In this document: one piece after another, positions 47,684 through 57,725 of the stretch
Position numbering within the stretch: the stretch's first letter is position 1
Layout: the number at the start of each line of letters is the position of its first letter
Source of the DNA: an uncultured beta proteobacterium
GTDB lineage: Bacteria; Pseudomonadota; Gammaproteobacteria; Burkholderiales; Burkholderiaceae
Length of the DNA stretch: 64,000 bases
Direction of reading: 5' to 3'
Assembly (NCBI GenBank): GCA_903826775.1
Contig: CAIKFU010000022.1
Location: 1 to 64,000, forward strand
The notes under the pieces: model-generated
Told to the model about the DNA's origin: nothing
Seen by the model: only the letters and a program-made list of their open reading frames with translations
The model's database searches: none
Position numbers and translations under genes: made by a program

Positions 47684-49183
47684 ATGCAAGCCTTTGACCT
47701 TTACGCCATCCTGCCGGAACTTGTATTACTGTTAGCGGCGTGTTTATTGTTGGTTGCCAGTGTATATGTCCGAGAGAGACAGCCGACGAAGCCCGGGGTA
47801 GAGCAGGATATTTTCCACACTCCCCGCGGAGTAGGCTTTGTATATTTCTTTACCATCTTGTTACTCCTGTATCTCGTAGTTGCTTTTGCGGGTCGCATGG
47901 GCGATGTGTCATTGGTTGCAATGAATGGTTTGTTTCAGTCCGATCCTTTATCGAATTTGCTTAAAACCTGTTCTTGCGCTGCCATATTGGTGAGTTTGAT
48001 TTATTCAAAACAATATCTAACTGATCGCAATCTATTCCGACCCGACTTTATTATTCTCTGTTTGCTGGCATTGTTGGGCCAACTGGTTTTAATTTCCGGT
48101 TCAAATTTGTTAACGCTGTATTTGGGCCTTGAGCTTATGGCGCTTTCGACTTATGCTTTGGTGGCAATGCGTCATGACAGCGTTAAAAGTTCTGAGGCGG
48201 CTATGAAGTATTTTATTCTTGGAGCGCTAGCTTCTGGATTTTTGCTTTATGGGATGTCAATGCTATATGGCGTAACCGGCTCTTTAGACCTCATTGAAAT
48301 TTTTAAAACGGTTGCTGATCCACGGATAAACCACCTGGTAATGGCTTTCGGCCTGGTGTTTATTGTTTCCGGCCTGGCATTTAAGATGGGTGTCGTGCCG
48401 TTCCACATGTGGGTTCCTGATGTTTATCAAGGGGCGCCAACAGCCGTGACATTGATGATTGCCGCTGCGCCAAAATTAGCCGCATTTGCTTTATTGTTCC
48501 GCCTGCTTGTAAATACCTTATTGCCTTTAATGGGGGATTGGCAGCCAATGTTAATTTTGTTGGCTGTTCTATCAATGGTTGTGGGTAATGTAACCGCTAT
48601 TGCGCAGACAAATATAAAGCGCATGTTGGCTTATTCTGCAATTGCTCAAATGGGCTTTGTCCTTTTGGGTATGCTGTCGGTTTTTGATGACCATGCATTT
48701 AGTGCTGCCATGTACTATGCGGTTACCTATGTGCTAACTACCTTGGGCAGTTTCGGTCTGCTGATGGTTTTATCTCGCAAGGGATACGATTGCGAAACGC
48801 TGGATGGATTGAAGGGGTTAAATAAGAGACATCCTTGGTTTGCCTTTATTGGCCTGGTAATGATGTTCTCATTGGCCGGGATACCGCCGACTGTTGGTTT
48901 TTCCGCAAAGCTTTCAGTTTTGGAAGCCTTAGTTGACGCTGAGTACACCCCTTTGGCAATTATTGCGGTGATGGCATCATTGGTGGGAGCGTTTTATTAT
49001 CTCAGAGTGGTTAAGGTGATGTATTTTGATGAGCCCTTGCATGAACAAACCATTAGCGGTTCTGGCGTTGCGCGTGGCATTTTAGGTTTAAACGGAATAT
49101 TGGTACTGGTTCTCGGTATTTTTCCTGCTGGGTTAATGGCACTTTGTTTGGATGCAATGCGTCGAACGCTTCTCGGCGCTTAG
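47684..49183 (+). CDS. nuoN: NADH-quinone oxidoreductase subunit N
   Basis: 499 residues, about 14 membrane helices; third antiporter-like subunit. [17 protein letters not shown] has the conserved glutamate, and [19 protein letters not shown] the lysine segment. Last of the 14 nuo genes, followed 28 bases later by a strong terminator, so the operon ends here. Confidence 0.96.
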   Translation: MQAFDLYAILPELVLLLAACLLLVASVYVRERQPTKPGVEQDIFHTPRGVGFVYFFTILLLLYLVVAFAGRMGDVSLVAMNGLFQSDPLSNLLKTCSCAAILVSLIYSKQYLTDRNLFRPDFIILCLLALLGQLVLISGSNLLTLYLGLELMALSTYALVAMRHDSVKSSEAAMKYFILGALASGFLLYGMSMLYGVTGSLDLIEIFKTVADPRINHLVMAFGLVFIVSGLAFKMGVVPFHMWVPDVYQGAPTAVTLMIAAAPKLAAFALLFRLLVNTLLPLMGDWQPMLILLAVLSMVVGNVTAIAQTNIKRMLAYSAIAQMGFVLLGMLSVFDDHAFSAAMYYAVTYVLTTLGSFGLLMVLSRKGYDCETLDGLKGLNKRHPWFAFIGLVMMFSLAGIPPTVGFSAKLSVLEALVDAEYTPLAIIAVMASLVGAFYYLRVVKVMYFDEPLHEQTISGSGVARGILGLNGILVLVLGIFPAGLMALCLDAMRRTLLGA

Positions 49184-49211
49184 ACGCCAAACCTCTTCAT
49201 TTTGTTTTTTT

Positions 49212-49240
49212 AAAGACCCCAAATTTGGGGTCTTTTGTTT
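49212..49240 (+). terminator. Intrinsic terminator of the nuo operon
   Basis: A perfect 24-base palindrome, AAAGACCCCAAA (49212-49223) and TTTGGGGTCTTT (49224-49235), followed by TGTTTT. The RNA would form a stem of up to about 10 bp with a tight central loop and a U-tract. Confidence 0.88.
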
Positions 49241-49247
49241 TAGTCTT

Positions 49248-49275
49248 TTGACATTTTTAATTGTTAATGTATTGA
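49248..49275 (+). promoter_or_regulatory. Probable promoter of the Nudix hydrolase gene
   Basis: A consensus -35 TTGACA (49248-49253), 16-base spacer and TATTGA (49270-49275) as -10. It lies just after the nuo terminator and 61 bases before the ATG at 49337, so position supports it; the -10 has only partial agreement with TATAAT. Confidence 0.5.
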
Positions 49276-49336
49276 AAATTTGCAAAATTATTAATTGAGA
49301 TCTCTAAAATGGTATTTTTAAAGCAATGGAAAGTGT

Positions 49337-49942
49337 ATGACTGAAAAATCTTTGCTAGACCTTCCGTTAGCTGCTGGTCATTTGCACGAGGAGCGAATAT
49401 CTGGAGAAGATATTTATAGCGGCATATTTCTAAATATGAAGCGTGACTTGGTTTCCTTGCCGGATGGCAAAGAGGCCATTCGAGAGTATTTGACTCACCC
49501 TGGAGCGGTCGCAATTGTTGCAATTCTTGATGACGGTCGCGTTATTCTTGAACGTCAGTATCGTTACCCTGTTGGGATGGCTTGTATTGAGATTCCCGCG
49601 GGAAAGCTGGATTCTGGCGAAGATCCATTGATATGCGCCCAAAGGGAACTTAAGGAAGAAACAGGCTATGCGGCAAGTAGGTGGAGCTTCATTCGCAGGA
49701 TTCATCCAGTGATTGCCTATTCCACTGAATTTATTGATATTTATTTGGCAGAAGGAGTTGTGGCTGGGAAAAGCCATTTAGATGAGGAGGAGTTTTTGGA
49801 TGTTTTTGCAGCCCCTTTGGAGGATTTAATTAGATGGGTTGAGGAGGGATCGGTAACGGACGTCAAGACCATTATTTCTGCATATTGGTTGGATCGCTAT
49901 CGCCGTGGTCTTATCCAGCCAATAAAGTTGTCTTCAGGGTAA
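49337..49942 (+). CDS. Nudix hydrolase, ADP-ribose pyrophosphatase type
   Basis: 201 residues. The Nudix box is complete: G (in GKLDSGEDP), then RELKEETGY with the metal-binding glutamates at about 95-115. An arginine/tyrosine-rich ILERQYRYPVGM segment upstream and IEIPAGKLD match NudF-type ADP-ribose pyrophosphatases, which cleave ADP-ribose to AMP and ribose 5-phosphate. GGAAAG lies 7 bases before the ATG. Its own promoter is likely. Confidence 0.9.
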   Translation: MTEKSLLDLPLAAGHLHEERISGEDIYSGIFLNMKRDLVSLPDGKEAIREYLTHPGAVAIVAILDDGRVILERQYRYPVGMACIEIPAGKLDSGEDPLICAQRELKEETGYAASRWSFIRRIHPVIAYSTEFIDIYLAEGVVAGKSHLDEEEFLDVFAAPLEDLIRWVEEGSVTDVKTIISAYWLDRYRRGLIQPIKLSSG

Positions 49943-50026
49943 ATAAAGTAATCTAAACGCATTTCTCCTCAAGCCTTTAAAATAGGGACTTATTGAATTT
50001 AGCGATTATGCCCACATATAAGTCTT

Positions 50027-50545
50027 ATGAAAGTCTATAACCTATCCTGCCCTTTGGATCATCGTTTCGAGGGGTGGTTTTCTTCTGAAGAGGATTGCCT
50101 CTCTCAACAAGAGAAGGGTATTCTTGCATGTCCTATTTGCGATAGTGCTGAAATAACACGCATGCCTTCCGCCCCCCACATTGCTAAGCTTAGCGCATCA
50201 AAGGATGTGGCAGTTCGTCAAAATGAGACTACAAAATCTGGGTTAATTGGGTCTGATTCTGGTGGAATTAGTGGAGACGTTGTTGCCGTAACTTCTGATG
50301 ATCACACCCAATTGGAGGCGAGGGTGCAAGCTGCATTTCTAAAAGGAATGCGTGAATTAATGAATCGATCAGAAGATGTGGGATCTTCTTTTGCAGAGGA
50401 GGCAAGGAAGATTCACTATCGCGAATCCCCTGAGCGGAGCATTCGCGGGCACACTACATTGGACGAAGCTGAGGCTTTGCGAGAAGAGGGTATAGAGGTT
50501 TTAGCTTTACCGGCAATGCCCGTTTTTAAAAATACCTTGCAATAG
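50027..50545 (+). CDS. DUF1178 family protein
   Basis: 172 residues. The N terminus MKVYNLSCPLDHRFEGWF with a zinc-ribbon-like CPICDSAEITRMPSAPHI segment defines DUF1178. Cysteines at ~9 and the CPIC pair at ~36-39 could bind zinc. The C-terminal part ends LDEAEALREEGIEVLALP, also typical. Function is unknown. It follows the Nudix gene by 84 bases, a neighbourhood common in Burkholderiales; the ribosome site is weak. Confidence 0.88.
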   Translation: MKVYNLSCPLDHRFEGWFSSEEDCLSQQEKGILACPICDSAEITRMPSAPHIAKLSASKDVAVRQNETTKSGLIGSDSGGISGDVVAVTSDDHTQLEARVQAAFLKGMRELMNRSEDVGSSFAEEARKIHYRESPERSIRGHTTLDEAEALREEGIEVLALPAMPVFKNTLQ

Positions 50546-50580
50546 GTAGAAACAACAATCATTGGATTGCTGTTTCTACC
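50545..50580. terminator. Hairpin between convergent DUF1178 and mmsA genes
   Basis: GGTAGAAACA (50545-50554) pairs with TGTTTCTACC (50571-50580) and, after one mismatch, CAATC with GATTG around an ATTG loop: about 15 bp in all. It starts at the last base of the DUF1178 stop and precedes the mmsA stop by 8 bases, so it can serve both directions, though neither side has a real U-tract. Confidence 0.55.
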
Positions 50581-50588
50581 CAATCATA

Positions 50589-52109
50589 TTATTTTGAGGT
50601 TGGCATAGCAAATTCAGCTCCTTTGGCAATGCTCTCAGGCCAACGTTGCATGATGCTTTTTTGCTTTGTATAGAATCGAACGCCCTCTTTACCGTAGGCA
50701 TGCATATCCCCAAAGAGGGATTTTTTCCAGCCACCAAAACCATGCCAAGCCATAGGTACTGGAATCGGCACATTAATTCCGACCATTCCAACTTGAATTC
50801 GCCGTGCAAATTCGCGAGCTATATTGCCGTCACTAGTAAAGCATGAAACGCCATTACCAAATTCGCAAGAATTCACAAGATTTAATGCTTCGGTAAAGCT
50901 TGCAACACGAATGCAAGACAGAACAGGCCCAAAAATTTCCTCGAGATAAATCTTCATATCCGGAGTGACGCTATCAAAAAGGGTGCCTCCAAGGAAAAAA
51001 CCATCCTCAAAGCCTTGAACTTTCAGGTCTCTACCGTCAACAAGGAGTTTGGCGCCAGAGGCAATGCCGCTTTCAATGTATCCGGTAATCCGATCGAGGG
51101 CTATTTTGGTGACAATGGGACCCATTTCAGCATCGAGTTCAAGGCCATTTTTTACCTTCAGGGATTTGGTGCGCTCAATCAGCTTGGGCATAATCCTATC
51201 GGCAACATCCCCAACTAAAACGGCTACAGAAATTGCCATACAGCGTTCACCAGCAGAGCCGTAAGCAGCGCCAACTAAAGCATCAATTGCCTTATCAACG
51301 TCTGCATCGGGCATGATGACCATGTGATTCTTGGCGCCCCCTAGTGCTTGGGAGCGCTTACCAAAATGGGCGCAGCGCTCATAAATATAGTTTGCGATCG
51401 GCGTGGACCCGACGAAGCTAACCGCCTTAACATTAGGATTTTCAATTAAGGCGTCTACGGCTTCTTTATCGCCCTGAACAACATTAAGTACGCCATCTGG
51501 CAAACCGGCTTCCTGGAACAGTCTTGCCATGAGAAGGGAGGCTGATGGATCGGTTGGGCTTGGTTTCAAGATAAATGTATTGCCGCAGGCAATGGCTACA
51601 GGAAACATCCACATCGGAACCATGACAGGGAAGTTGAAAGGCGTAATTCCCGCTACTACGCCTAATGGCTGCCGCATTACCCAATTATCTATGTCTGTGG
51701 AAACTTGCTCGGTGTAATCGCCCTTAAGCAGCTCTGGAATTCCTGTTGCAAATTCAATGATTTCTATTCCACGAGTGACTTCACCTTGCGCATCGGTAAA
51801 CACTTTGCCATGTTCGGATGTGATGATTGCAGCCAGTTCGTCGCGGTGTCGATTCAAGAGTTCGAGGTACTTAAACATGATGCGGGCGCGACGCAAAGGT
51901 GAGGTTTGGCTCCAGCTTTCAAATGCAGTTTGTGCTACTGAAACGGCCTCATCAACATCTTTACTGCTCGCTAGGGCAACCCTGCGGACTGCTTTCCCTT
52001 TTGCTGGGTTGTATACGTCGGCAAAACGACTGTTTGGTGGGAGGATTACTTTCCCATTAATGTAGTGGCCGACATCTTCTTTGTTATCAAATGATTCAGG
52101 TGCATTCAT
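50589..52109 (-). CDS. mmsA: CoA-acylating methylmalonate-semialdehyde dehydrogenase
   Basis: 506 residues of the aldehyde dehydrogenase superfamily, closest to MmsA, which converts methylmalonate or malonate semialdehyde to propionyl- or acetyl-CoA in valine and inositol catabolism. The catalytic cysteine is Cys290 in GSAGERCMA; the MmsA-specific context [16 protein letters not shown] lies ~30 residues before it, where a canonical ALDH would have the general-base glutamate, fitting the CoA-acylating branch. It starts at an ATG in a 160-base region divergent from an Old Yellow Enzyme gene. Convergent with DUF1178. Confidence 0.93.
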   Translation of the reverse strand: MNAPESFDNKEDVGHYINGKVILPPNSRFADVYNPAKGKAVRRVALASSKDVDEAVSVAQTAFESWSQTSPLRRARIMFKYLELLNRHRDELAAIITSEHGKVFTDAQGEVTRGIEIIEFATGIPELLKGDYTEQVSTDIDNWVMRQPLGVVAGITPFNFPVMVPMWMFPVAIACGNTFILKPSPTDPSASLLMARLFQEAGLPDGVLNVVQGDKEAVDALIENPNVKAVSFVGSTPIANYIYERCAHFGKRSQALGGAKNHMVIMPDADVDKAIDALVGAAYGSAGERCMAISVAVLVGDVADRIMPKLIERTKSLKVKNGLELDAEMGPIVTKIALDRITGYIESGIASGAKLLVDGRDLKVQGFEDGFFLGGTLFDSVTPDMKIYLEEIFGPVLSCIRVASFTEALNLVNSCEFGNGVSCFTSDGNIAREFARRIQVGMVGINVPIPVPMAWHGFGGWKKSLFGDMHAYGKEGVRFYTKQKSIMQRWPESIAKGAEFAMPTSK

Positions 52110-52212
52110 AATATTGTGTAAATTTAGGCAATACTTAGGTTATTGGTCGGGCAAAAAATTAAAGCTCTATTTTGATAAATTGAGCTTTGGAGGTTTATTT
52201 GCCTCGATTCTT

Positions 52213-52242
52213 TTGATTTATTGAGTATTCTATCGCTATACG
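52213..52242 (+). promoter_or_regulatory. Possible promoter of the Old Yellow Enzyme gene
   Basis: TTGATT at 52213-52218 and TATACG at 52237-52242 with an 18-base spacer, 28 bases before the ATG at 52270. The 160-base mmsA/OYE divergent region must hold promoters for both; the mmsA one was not resolved. Confidence 0.35.
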
Positions 52243-52269
52243 CAATTTTCAGTTTTTTTTGGAGTTTAT

Positions 52270-53391
52270 ATGAGCTTTTTATTTTCAAACTACACCCTGA
52301 CTTCGCCACGCGGGGATTTGCATTTGGCAAATAGGGTTGTGATTGCACCAATGTGCCAATATTCTGCACATAATGGAGAGGCGACTGACTGGCATTTGAT
52401 GCATTGGGGAAACATGTTAAATAGCGGTGCTGCCCTTTTTATTATTGAGGCGACCGGCGTTAGTCCTGAAGCTCGGATTACGCCAGGTTGTTTGGGTTTG
52501 TGGGATGACCGGACTGAAGCTGCATTAAAGGATAAATTAACAAGGGCTCGAAAATTAGCCCCAGCTATGCCGGTTTTTATCCAGTTGGCCCACGCGGGAA
52601 GGAAAGCGTCCAGTGCAACCCCTTGGAATGGTGGCCAGTTATTGGCCCTAGATAATGGTGGGTGGGAGACAAAAGCTCCTTCCGCTATTGCGCAACTTCC
52701 TAATGAGAGGTTGCCTCATGAATTATCGGAATTGGAGTTAAGGAAGATTGTTGAGGCATTTGTTGCGGCGGCAATGAGGGCGGATCGAATTGGTTTGGAT
52801 GGTATTGAATTGCATGGAGCGCATGGGTACTTATTGCATCAATTTTTATCCCCTATAGCCAACCATCGAAGTGATCAGTATGGTGGTTCATTTGAAAATC
52901 GCGTTCGGTTTCCATTGGAGTTATTTCAGGCAGTACGAAAAGCTTTTAATGGTGTGTTGGGAATTCGTATTTCAGCAAGCGATTGGATTGAAGGTGGGTG
53001 GACGCCTCAGGAGACGGCAGATTTTGCCGTCCTTTTAAAGGACATTGGTTGTAATTTTGTCCATATTTCCTCAGGTGGGATTTCTCCACAGCAAAAAATT
53101 GCCATAGGCCCTGGCTATCAAGTTCCCTTTGCAAAAATTGTGAAGGAAAAATCAGGTTTGCCCACAATGACAGTGGGATTGATTACGGACCCACTGCAAG
53201 CAGAAACAATCCTGGAGCGGGGCGATGCTGATCTAATCGCTCTTGCGCGAGCTTTCTTGTATAAACCCCGTTGGGCTTGGGAAGCTGCAGCAGTATTGGG
53301 GGGAACGGTGTCGTCTAATGAGCGTTATTGGCGTTGTCTGCCGCGTGAGGCCCAATCTGTTTTCGGTGATGTAAAGGTTGGTCAGAGATAA
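52270..53391 (+). CDS. NADH:flavin oxidoreductase, Old Yellow Enzyme family (YqjM-like)
   Basis: 373 residues, an FMN-binding TIM barrel that reduces activated C=C bonds with NAD(P)H. VIAPMCQYSAHNG near residue 30 has the cysteine typical of the thermophilic-like YqjM/NamA class, QLAHAGRKAS (~105) and the catalytic-site ELHGAHGYLLHQFLSP segment (~180-195) follow, and GLITDPLQAE with RAFLYKPRWAW at the end. GGAG lies 6 bases before the ATG. A Bug gene follows by 21 bases. Confidence 0.93.
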   Translation: MSFLFSNYTLTSPRGDLHLANRVVIAPMCQYSAHNGEATDWHLMHWGNMLNSGAALFIIEATGVSPEARITPGCLGLWDDRTEAALKDKLTRARKLAPAMPVFIQLAHAGRKASSATPWNGGQLLALDNGGWETKAPSAIAQLPNERLPHELSELELRKIVEAFVAAAMRADRIGLDGIELHGAHGYLLHQFLSPIANHRSDQYGGSFENRVRFPLELFQAVRKAFNGVLGIRISASDWIEGGWTPQETADFAVLLKDIGCNFVHISSGGISPQQKIAIGPGYQVPFAKIVKEKSGLPTMTVGLITDPLQAETILERGDADLIALARAFLYKPRWAWEAAAVLGGTVSSNERYWRCLPREAQSVFGDVKVGQR

Positions 53392-53412
53392 AACTGAAAA
53401 GGTTAAAAGAAG

Positions 53413-54420
53413 ATGATGTTGAAGAATTTGAAATGCATTTTTCGAGGATCAGCAAAAAAGTTGTTTAAATTGTTTATTGGGTTTTCGCTGGCCTTTTCTT
53501 TTGCCGTTGTCAAAGCCCAAAGCTTTCCAGATCATCCGATTACCTTGGTGGTTCCAAATCCCCCTGGCGGTCTAGTTGATGCCTCTGCCCGTCTTTTGAG
53601 TGAACCATTAACGCGCGTAATCGGGGTGCCGGTTATTGTGGACAACCGCCCTGGTGCTAGCGGTAATACTGCCTATCAATATGTCGCCAAGAGCAAGCCG
53701 GATGGATACACCTTGCTGATATCTTATTCAGGTTATCACGTAGGTAATCCTGCATTGATGGATAAATTACCATGGGATCCAATCAAAGATTTTTCTCCTG
53801 TGGCCCTATTAACAGTTTCAACAAACGTAATAGCGGTTCATCCTTCAGTGCCCGTAAGCAATTTGAAGGAGTTTATTGCCTACGCTAAAGCCAATCCAGG
53901 CAAGTTAAATTACGCCTCCCAGGGAAATGGATCGGTTTCGCATATTGGTACGGAGCTCTTTAAGCAGAGTACTGGAGTCGATATGGTTCATGTACCTTAT
54001 AAAGGTTCGGGACCGGCTATTCAAGATGTATTGGCAGGTCAGGTGCAAGTATTTATCTCAACGCCGCCATCGGTGATGCAGCATGTATTAAATGGAAAGT
54101 TAAAGGCATTAGCAGTAACGGGAAAAACGCGCCACCCATCAATGCCGAATGTCCCGACTACTGCAGAAGCCGGACTACCAAGTTTTCAATTGGAATCGTG
54201 GGTTGCTCTTTACGCCCCCTCGGGGACGCCGCCATCCGTTGTTGCAAAATTAACTGAGGCAGTGAAAAAAAGCCTTCTACTACCCGAGGTTAAAGAGCGG
54301 GCAGATACTGCTGGAGTTGAACTTCGTTACTTAAATCCTTCGGAAATGGATGTGTTGCTGAAAAAAGAGCTGCCTTATTGGAATAAGGTCATCAAGGCGG
54401 CAAACATTACTCTGGACTAA
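53413..54420 (+). CDS. Bug/TctC-family periplasmic binding protein (second copy)
   Basis: 335 residues; signal peptide with positive N terminus and cleavage near VKA-Q at ~34. The mature part starts FPDHPITLVVPNPPGG and keeps the family features DNRPGASGNTAYQYVAKSKPDG, WDPIKDFSPV and HIGTELFKQSTGVDM. It differs clearly from the first Bug in this window and so likely binds another ligand. No TctAB genes are near. Its neighbours, an ene-reductase upstream and an amidase (convergent), hint at catabolism of an amide or unsaturated acid (inference only). Confidence 0.93.
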   Translation: MMLKNLKCIFRGSAKKLFKLFIGFSLAFSFAVVKAQSFPDHPITLVVPNPPGGLVDASARLLSEPLTRVIGVPVIVDNRPGASGNTAYQYVAKSKPDGYTLLISYSGYHVGNPALMDKLPWDPIKDFSPVALLTVSTNVIAVHPSVPVSNLKEFIAYAKANPGKLNYASQGNGSVSHIGTELFKQSTGVDMVHVPYKGSGPAIQDVLAGQVQVFISTPPSVMQHVLNGKLKALAVTGKTRHPSMPNVPTTAEAGLPSFQLESWVALYAPSGTPPSVVAKLTEAVKKSLLLPEVKERADTAGVELRYLNPSEMDVLLKKELPYWNKVIKAANITLD

Positions 54421-54443
54421 TCTAGATGCTGTTTAATCAGTGT

Positions 54444-55754
54444 TTAAGCTTGATCCCGTGCAACTGGGTCGGTTAACCCCAATGCAATGGTACGAGCGGC
54501 GCTGAGTAAAAAATGATCCTGGCCTGGTCCTGCTATTAGCTGAACTCCCACCGGCATTCTATTGGGCCCACTAGTGATGTTGAGGTTGATGCAGGGTAAT
54601 CCCAAGAGAGTCCATCCCCTGCAAAAGACAGGGTCACCAGTATTGGATTTGCTGGCAGGGGCCTCTCCAATTGCGCTAGGTGCAATTATTAGATCAAACT
54701 CGTTGGTAAATAACTCTTCGATTAACGCTCGAGCTTCTCGAGCATAAGCTTTATCTTTTGAGTAGCTTTCATAGGAAATTGCCGCGCCTTCACTTAGCTG
54801 AGCAGTGATTTGGGGGCTAAGTTTTTTTGGAAAGCGAATGCGCTCAAAAATAAGATTGCGAGACATTTCAGAAGACATAATTCGGGATTGGGCTAAGGCA
54901 AGACCGTCGAAAAATTTTGGTAGTGTCGTATCAATTAACGCCCCTTTTGCGATTTTATTCGCCGCAAAACCGCAAAGCGACAAGGCGGCAGACGTTTCCT
55001 TTTGCACCAATGACCAGTTGGCTGTTCTGCAAACGGCTATCCTTGGCTTATTGTGCAAATCTTTAATGTTGGCCAATTCGAGGTCGCCGCTCATGACGGC
55101 GGCTGCAAGGGCAACATCACCAACAGTTCGACCAAAACAGCCAAGGGTGTCAAGTGATGTAGAAAGGCTTTTTACGCCTACTGGGCTGATTTTTCCAAAA
55201 CTCGGTTTATAGCCAACAATGCCACAAAAGGAAGCTGGTCGAATGATTGAGCCGGCAGTTTGGCTGCCGGTGGCCAATGGGATCATGAAGTCTGCAACAG
55301 CAGCGGCAGATCCGCTAGATGAACCGCCAGGAGTGTGACTTGTATTGTGGGGATTTGATGTTGCACCACTTTTGAATGATGCAAATTCGGTGGTAACGGT
55401 TTTCCCCAGGATGATTCCGCCAGCTTGGCGAAGCAATGCTACAGAAACGGCATCGGCAAAAGGGTGATGATTGGCATAGATAGGAGACCCATAAGAGGTT
55501 GGAAGATCATAGGTATCAAAAAGATCCTTTACGCCAATCGGTAGGCCATGCGCCAACCCTTTAATGGAGCCTCGATCCAACTCTTTTGCTCGAGCCAGTG
55601 CATTTTCCTTCCCAAGGCTTACCCAGGCCCTTACTACCCGTTCTCTTTGACCGATCCTATCCAGACAGGCCAGCAGAAGATCGGTGGCCTTAATTTCTCT
55701 TCTGGATAATGCACGTGCAGCTTGAGATGCACTTAGACTTTCAAGATCTTTCAT
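54444..55754 (-). CDS. Amidase signature family hydrolase
   Basis: 436 residues. The Ser-cisSer-Lys triad is visible: Lys76 in GVKDLFD, the GGSSSGSAAAV loop (~144) and the nucleophile serine in GSQTAGSIIRP (~170). It hydrolyses C-N amide bonds; the substrate cannot be assigned. GatA is unlikely because gatB and gatC are absent here and the length is short. Convergent with the Bug gene and divergent from the SprT-like gene. Confidence 0.92.
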   Translation of the reverse strand: MKDLESLSASQAARALSRREIKATDLLLACLDRIGQRERVVRAWVSLGKENALARAKELDRGSIKGLAHGLPIGVKDLFDTYDLPTSYGSPIYANHHPFADAVSVALLRQAGGIILGKTVTTEFASFKSGATSNPHNTSHTPGGSSSGSAAAVADFMIPLATGSQTAGSIIRPASFCGIVGYKPSFGKISPVGVKSLSTSLDTLGCFGRTVGDVALAAAVMSGDLELANIKDLHNKPRIAVCRTANWSLVQKETSAALSLCGFAANKIAKGALIDTTLPKFFDGLALAQSRIMSSEMSRNLIFERIRFPKKLSPQITAQLSEGAAISYESYSKDKAYAREARALIEELFTNEFDLIIAPSAIGEAPASKSNTGDPVFCRGWTLLGLPCINLNITSGPNRMPVGVQLIAGPGQDHFLLSAARTIALGLTDPVARDQA

Positions 55755-55829
55755 CTCTCCATTCTACTTTTGGTGGCGTATGATCGCAATTCTCTTTTCA
55801 ATTTATAAATTTACTTATTTAGATCAAGA

Positions 55830-56513
55830 ATGACTCAACATTTGATTCGTGAAGCATGGCTGGAAGATGCAATCAGGCATTTAGAGCCCGTTTTTTCCAA
55901 AGCGGGCTATGCAATACCACCCGTAAAGGTGTCTTGCGGTTTTCCTGCATCCAGCAGTCCTAGAACCACGCTTGGCCAGTGCTGGCCTAGGGAGCGGTCT
56001 GGCGGAGGCGTGAATGAAATCTTTATTTCACCAAAAATAGACGACCCAGTTCAATTGCTTGATACTTTGGTACATGAACTTTGCCATGCCATTGATGATT
56101 GCTTTAGTGGGCATGGCGAGGATTTTAAAGGGATTGCTCAATCAGTGGGCCTAGAGGGGCCTGCCCGAATGGCGCACGCCACTGAGGAGTTAATGGTGCG
56201 TCTTATGATGATAAGTCAAAAGCTGGGGCCTTATCCTCATCAAGCAATAGTGTTTCCCCCGCCAAAACCAAGTAATGCCATTAGGAATAAGGCTAAATGC
56301 GGGCAATGTGGTTATGAGGTAACCTTATTGAAACGCTGGGCCAGTTTTGGCGCGCCTATTTGCCCAAAGGACAATATTCGCATGAAAGAACAGGCAGGCG
56401 AGACGATCGAGAATACAAGCGAACATGATTCCAATTCGGTTGCCGAGAAAGGTGATAAAAGGCGCACGGATGCCAAGGCCGGAAAAGATGATATCCGCAG
56501 GGCTATTAGCTAG
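55830..56513 (+). CDS. SprT-like zinc-binding protein
   Basis: 227 residues. A zincin-type HELCH motif (His82, Glu83, His86) with a likely third ligand in the downstream SGHGEDF defines the SprT-like domain (~10-120). A second metal site is suggested by CGQCGYEV (~152) and a later ICPKDN, a zinc ribbon. The last ~45 residues are charged and low-complexity. SprT/Spartan-like proteins include DNA-protein crosslink proteases and proteins of unknown function; the exact role here is unknown. It lies between divergent amidase and a dehydrogenase gene. Confidence 0.85.
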   Translation: MTQHLIREAWLEDAIRHLEPVFSKAGYAIPPVKVSCGFPASSSPRTTLGQCWPRERSGGGVNEIFISPKIDDPVQLLDTLVHELCHAIDDCFSGHGEDFKGIAQSVGLEGPARMAHATEELMVRLMMISQKLGPYPHQAIVFPPPKPSNAIRNKAKCGQCGYEVTLLKRWASFGAPICPKDNIRMKEQAGETIENTSEHDSNSVAEKGDKRRTDAKAGKDDIRRAIS

Positions 56514-56614
56514 GCATTTGCCAACGTGTGCTTAAACAAAGGCTTGATCGTTGGGAAACCAGTAAAATCAATCAACCTAATTTTGCCAATAAATTACATA
56601 AGCGAAAAATCAAC

Positions 56615-57706
56615 ATGAGCATAAAAAAGATCGTTCAGAACCCAAAAATTGCAGTAATTGCTGGTGACGGTATCGGCAAGGAAGTAATGCCTGAAGGGGT
56701 AAGGTCTTTGGAGGCTGCATGTAGCAAATTTGGCATTAATATTCAACTCGATTATTTTGATTTTGCAAGTTGCGACTATTACGTTAAGCACGGCAAGATG
56801 ATGCCGGATAATTGGTTTGATACCTTAATGAAATACGATGCTATTTATTTTGGCGCAGTCGGCATGCCGAATATATTGCCGGACCATATTTCTTTGTGGG
56901 GCAGCTTAATTCAGTTCCGTCGTTGCTTTGACCAATATGTTAATTTACGCCCTGTCCGATTGCTTCCTGGTATTCCTTGCCCGTTGGCAAACCGCAAGCC
57001 CGGCGACATTGATTTTTTTGTAGTTCGAGAAAATACTGAGGGCGAGTATTCAAGCGTTGGCGGAAAAATGTTCCCCGACACTGATCGCGAATTTGTAATT
57101 CAAGAATCGGTTTTTACACGTCAGGGTGTCGATCGCATCTTAAAATATGCCTATGATTTAGCCCAAAGTCGCCCAAAGAAACACGTCACCTCTGCGACGA
57201 AGTCAAATGGCATTGCCATTACCATGCCATATTGGGATGAGCGAGCCGAAGCGATGGCAAAAAAATATCCTGAAATACGAAGTGATAAGTACCATATTGA
57301 TATCTTGACAGCCCAATTTGTCATGAATCCCGATCGTTTTGATGTGGTGGTGGCTAGCAATTTATTCGGCGATATTCTCTCCGATTTAGGTCCTGCATGT
57401 ACCGGGACGATTGCTGTTGCTCCATCTAGTAGCATTAATCCAGAGGGTTTATTTCCATCCCTGTTCGAGCCTGTTCACGGTTCGGCACCCGATATCTTCG
57501 GCAAGATGATTGCCAATCCGATTGGGCAAATCTGGAGTGGCGCAATGATGTTGGATCATCTTGGCTACCCCGATGCTGGTAACGCAATTATTTCTGCAAT
57601 TGAAAAGGTTCTTGCTGCTGGACCAGGTCATGCCCCATTAACTCCTGATATAGGTGGAACGGCTAAGACTGATGAATTGGGTAAGGCAATTTCTGCCTCG
57701 ATTTAA
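56615..57706 (+). CDS. ttuC: Tartrate dehydrogenase-type oxidative decarboxylase
   Basis: 363 residues of the isocitrate/isopropylmalate dehydrogenase superfamily. AVIAGDGIGKEVMPEG at the N terminus, the NLRPVRLLPG substrate arginine segment, VVRENTEGEYS and the metal-binding LFGDILSDLG are present. YFGAVGMPNILPDHISLWG matches tartrate dehydrogenase/decarboxylase rather than LeuB, and no leuCD neighbours are seen. It may act on tartrate, malate or similar 2-hydroxy acids with NAD. The ATG at 56615 (MSIKKI) is preferred to an upstream frame beginning at 56528. Confidence 0.88.
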   Translation: MSIKKIVQNPKIAVIAGDGIGKEVMPEGVRSLEAACSKFGINIQLDYFDFASCDYYVKHGKMMPDNWFDTLMKYDAIYFGAVGMPNILPDHISLWGSLIQFRRCFDQYVNLRPVRLLPGIPCPLANRKPGDIDFFVVRENTEGEYSSVGGKMFPDTDREFVIQESVFTRQGVDRILKYAYDLAQSRPKKHVTSATKSNGIAITMPYWDERAEAMAKKYPEIRSDKYHIDILTAQFVMNPDRFDVVVASNLFGDILSDLGPACTGTIAVAPSSSINPEGLFPSLFEPVHGSAPDIFGKMIANPIGQIWSGAMMLDHLGYPDAGNAIISAIEKVLAAGPGHAPLTPDIGGTAKTDELGKAISASI

Positions 57707-57725
57707 TCGGACTTGAACGTTTGCC

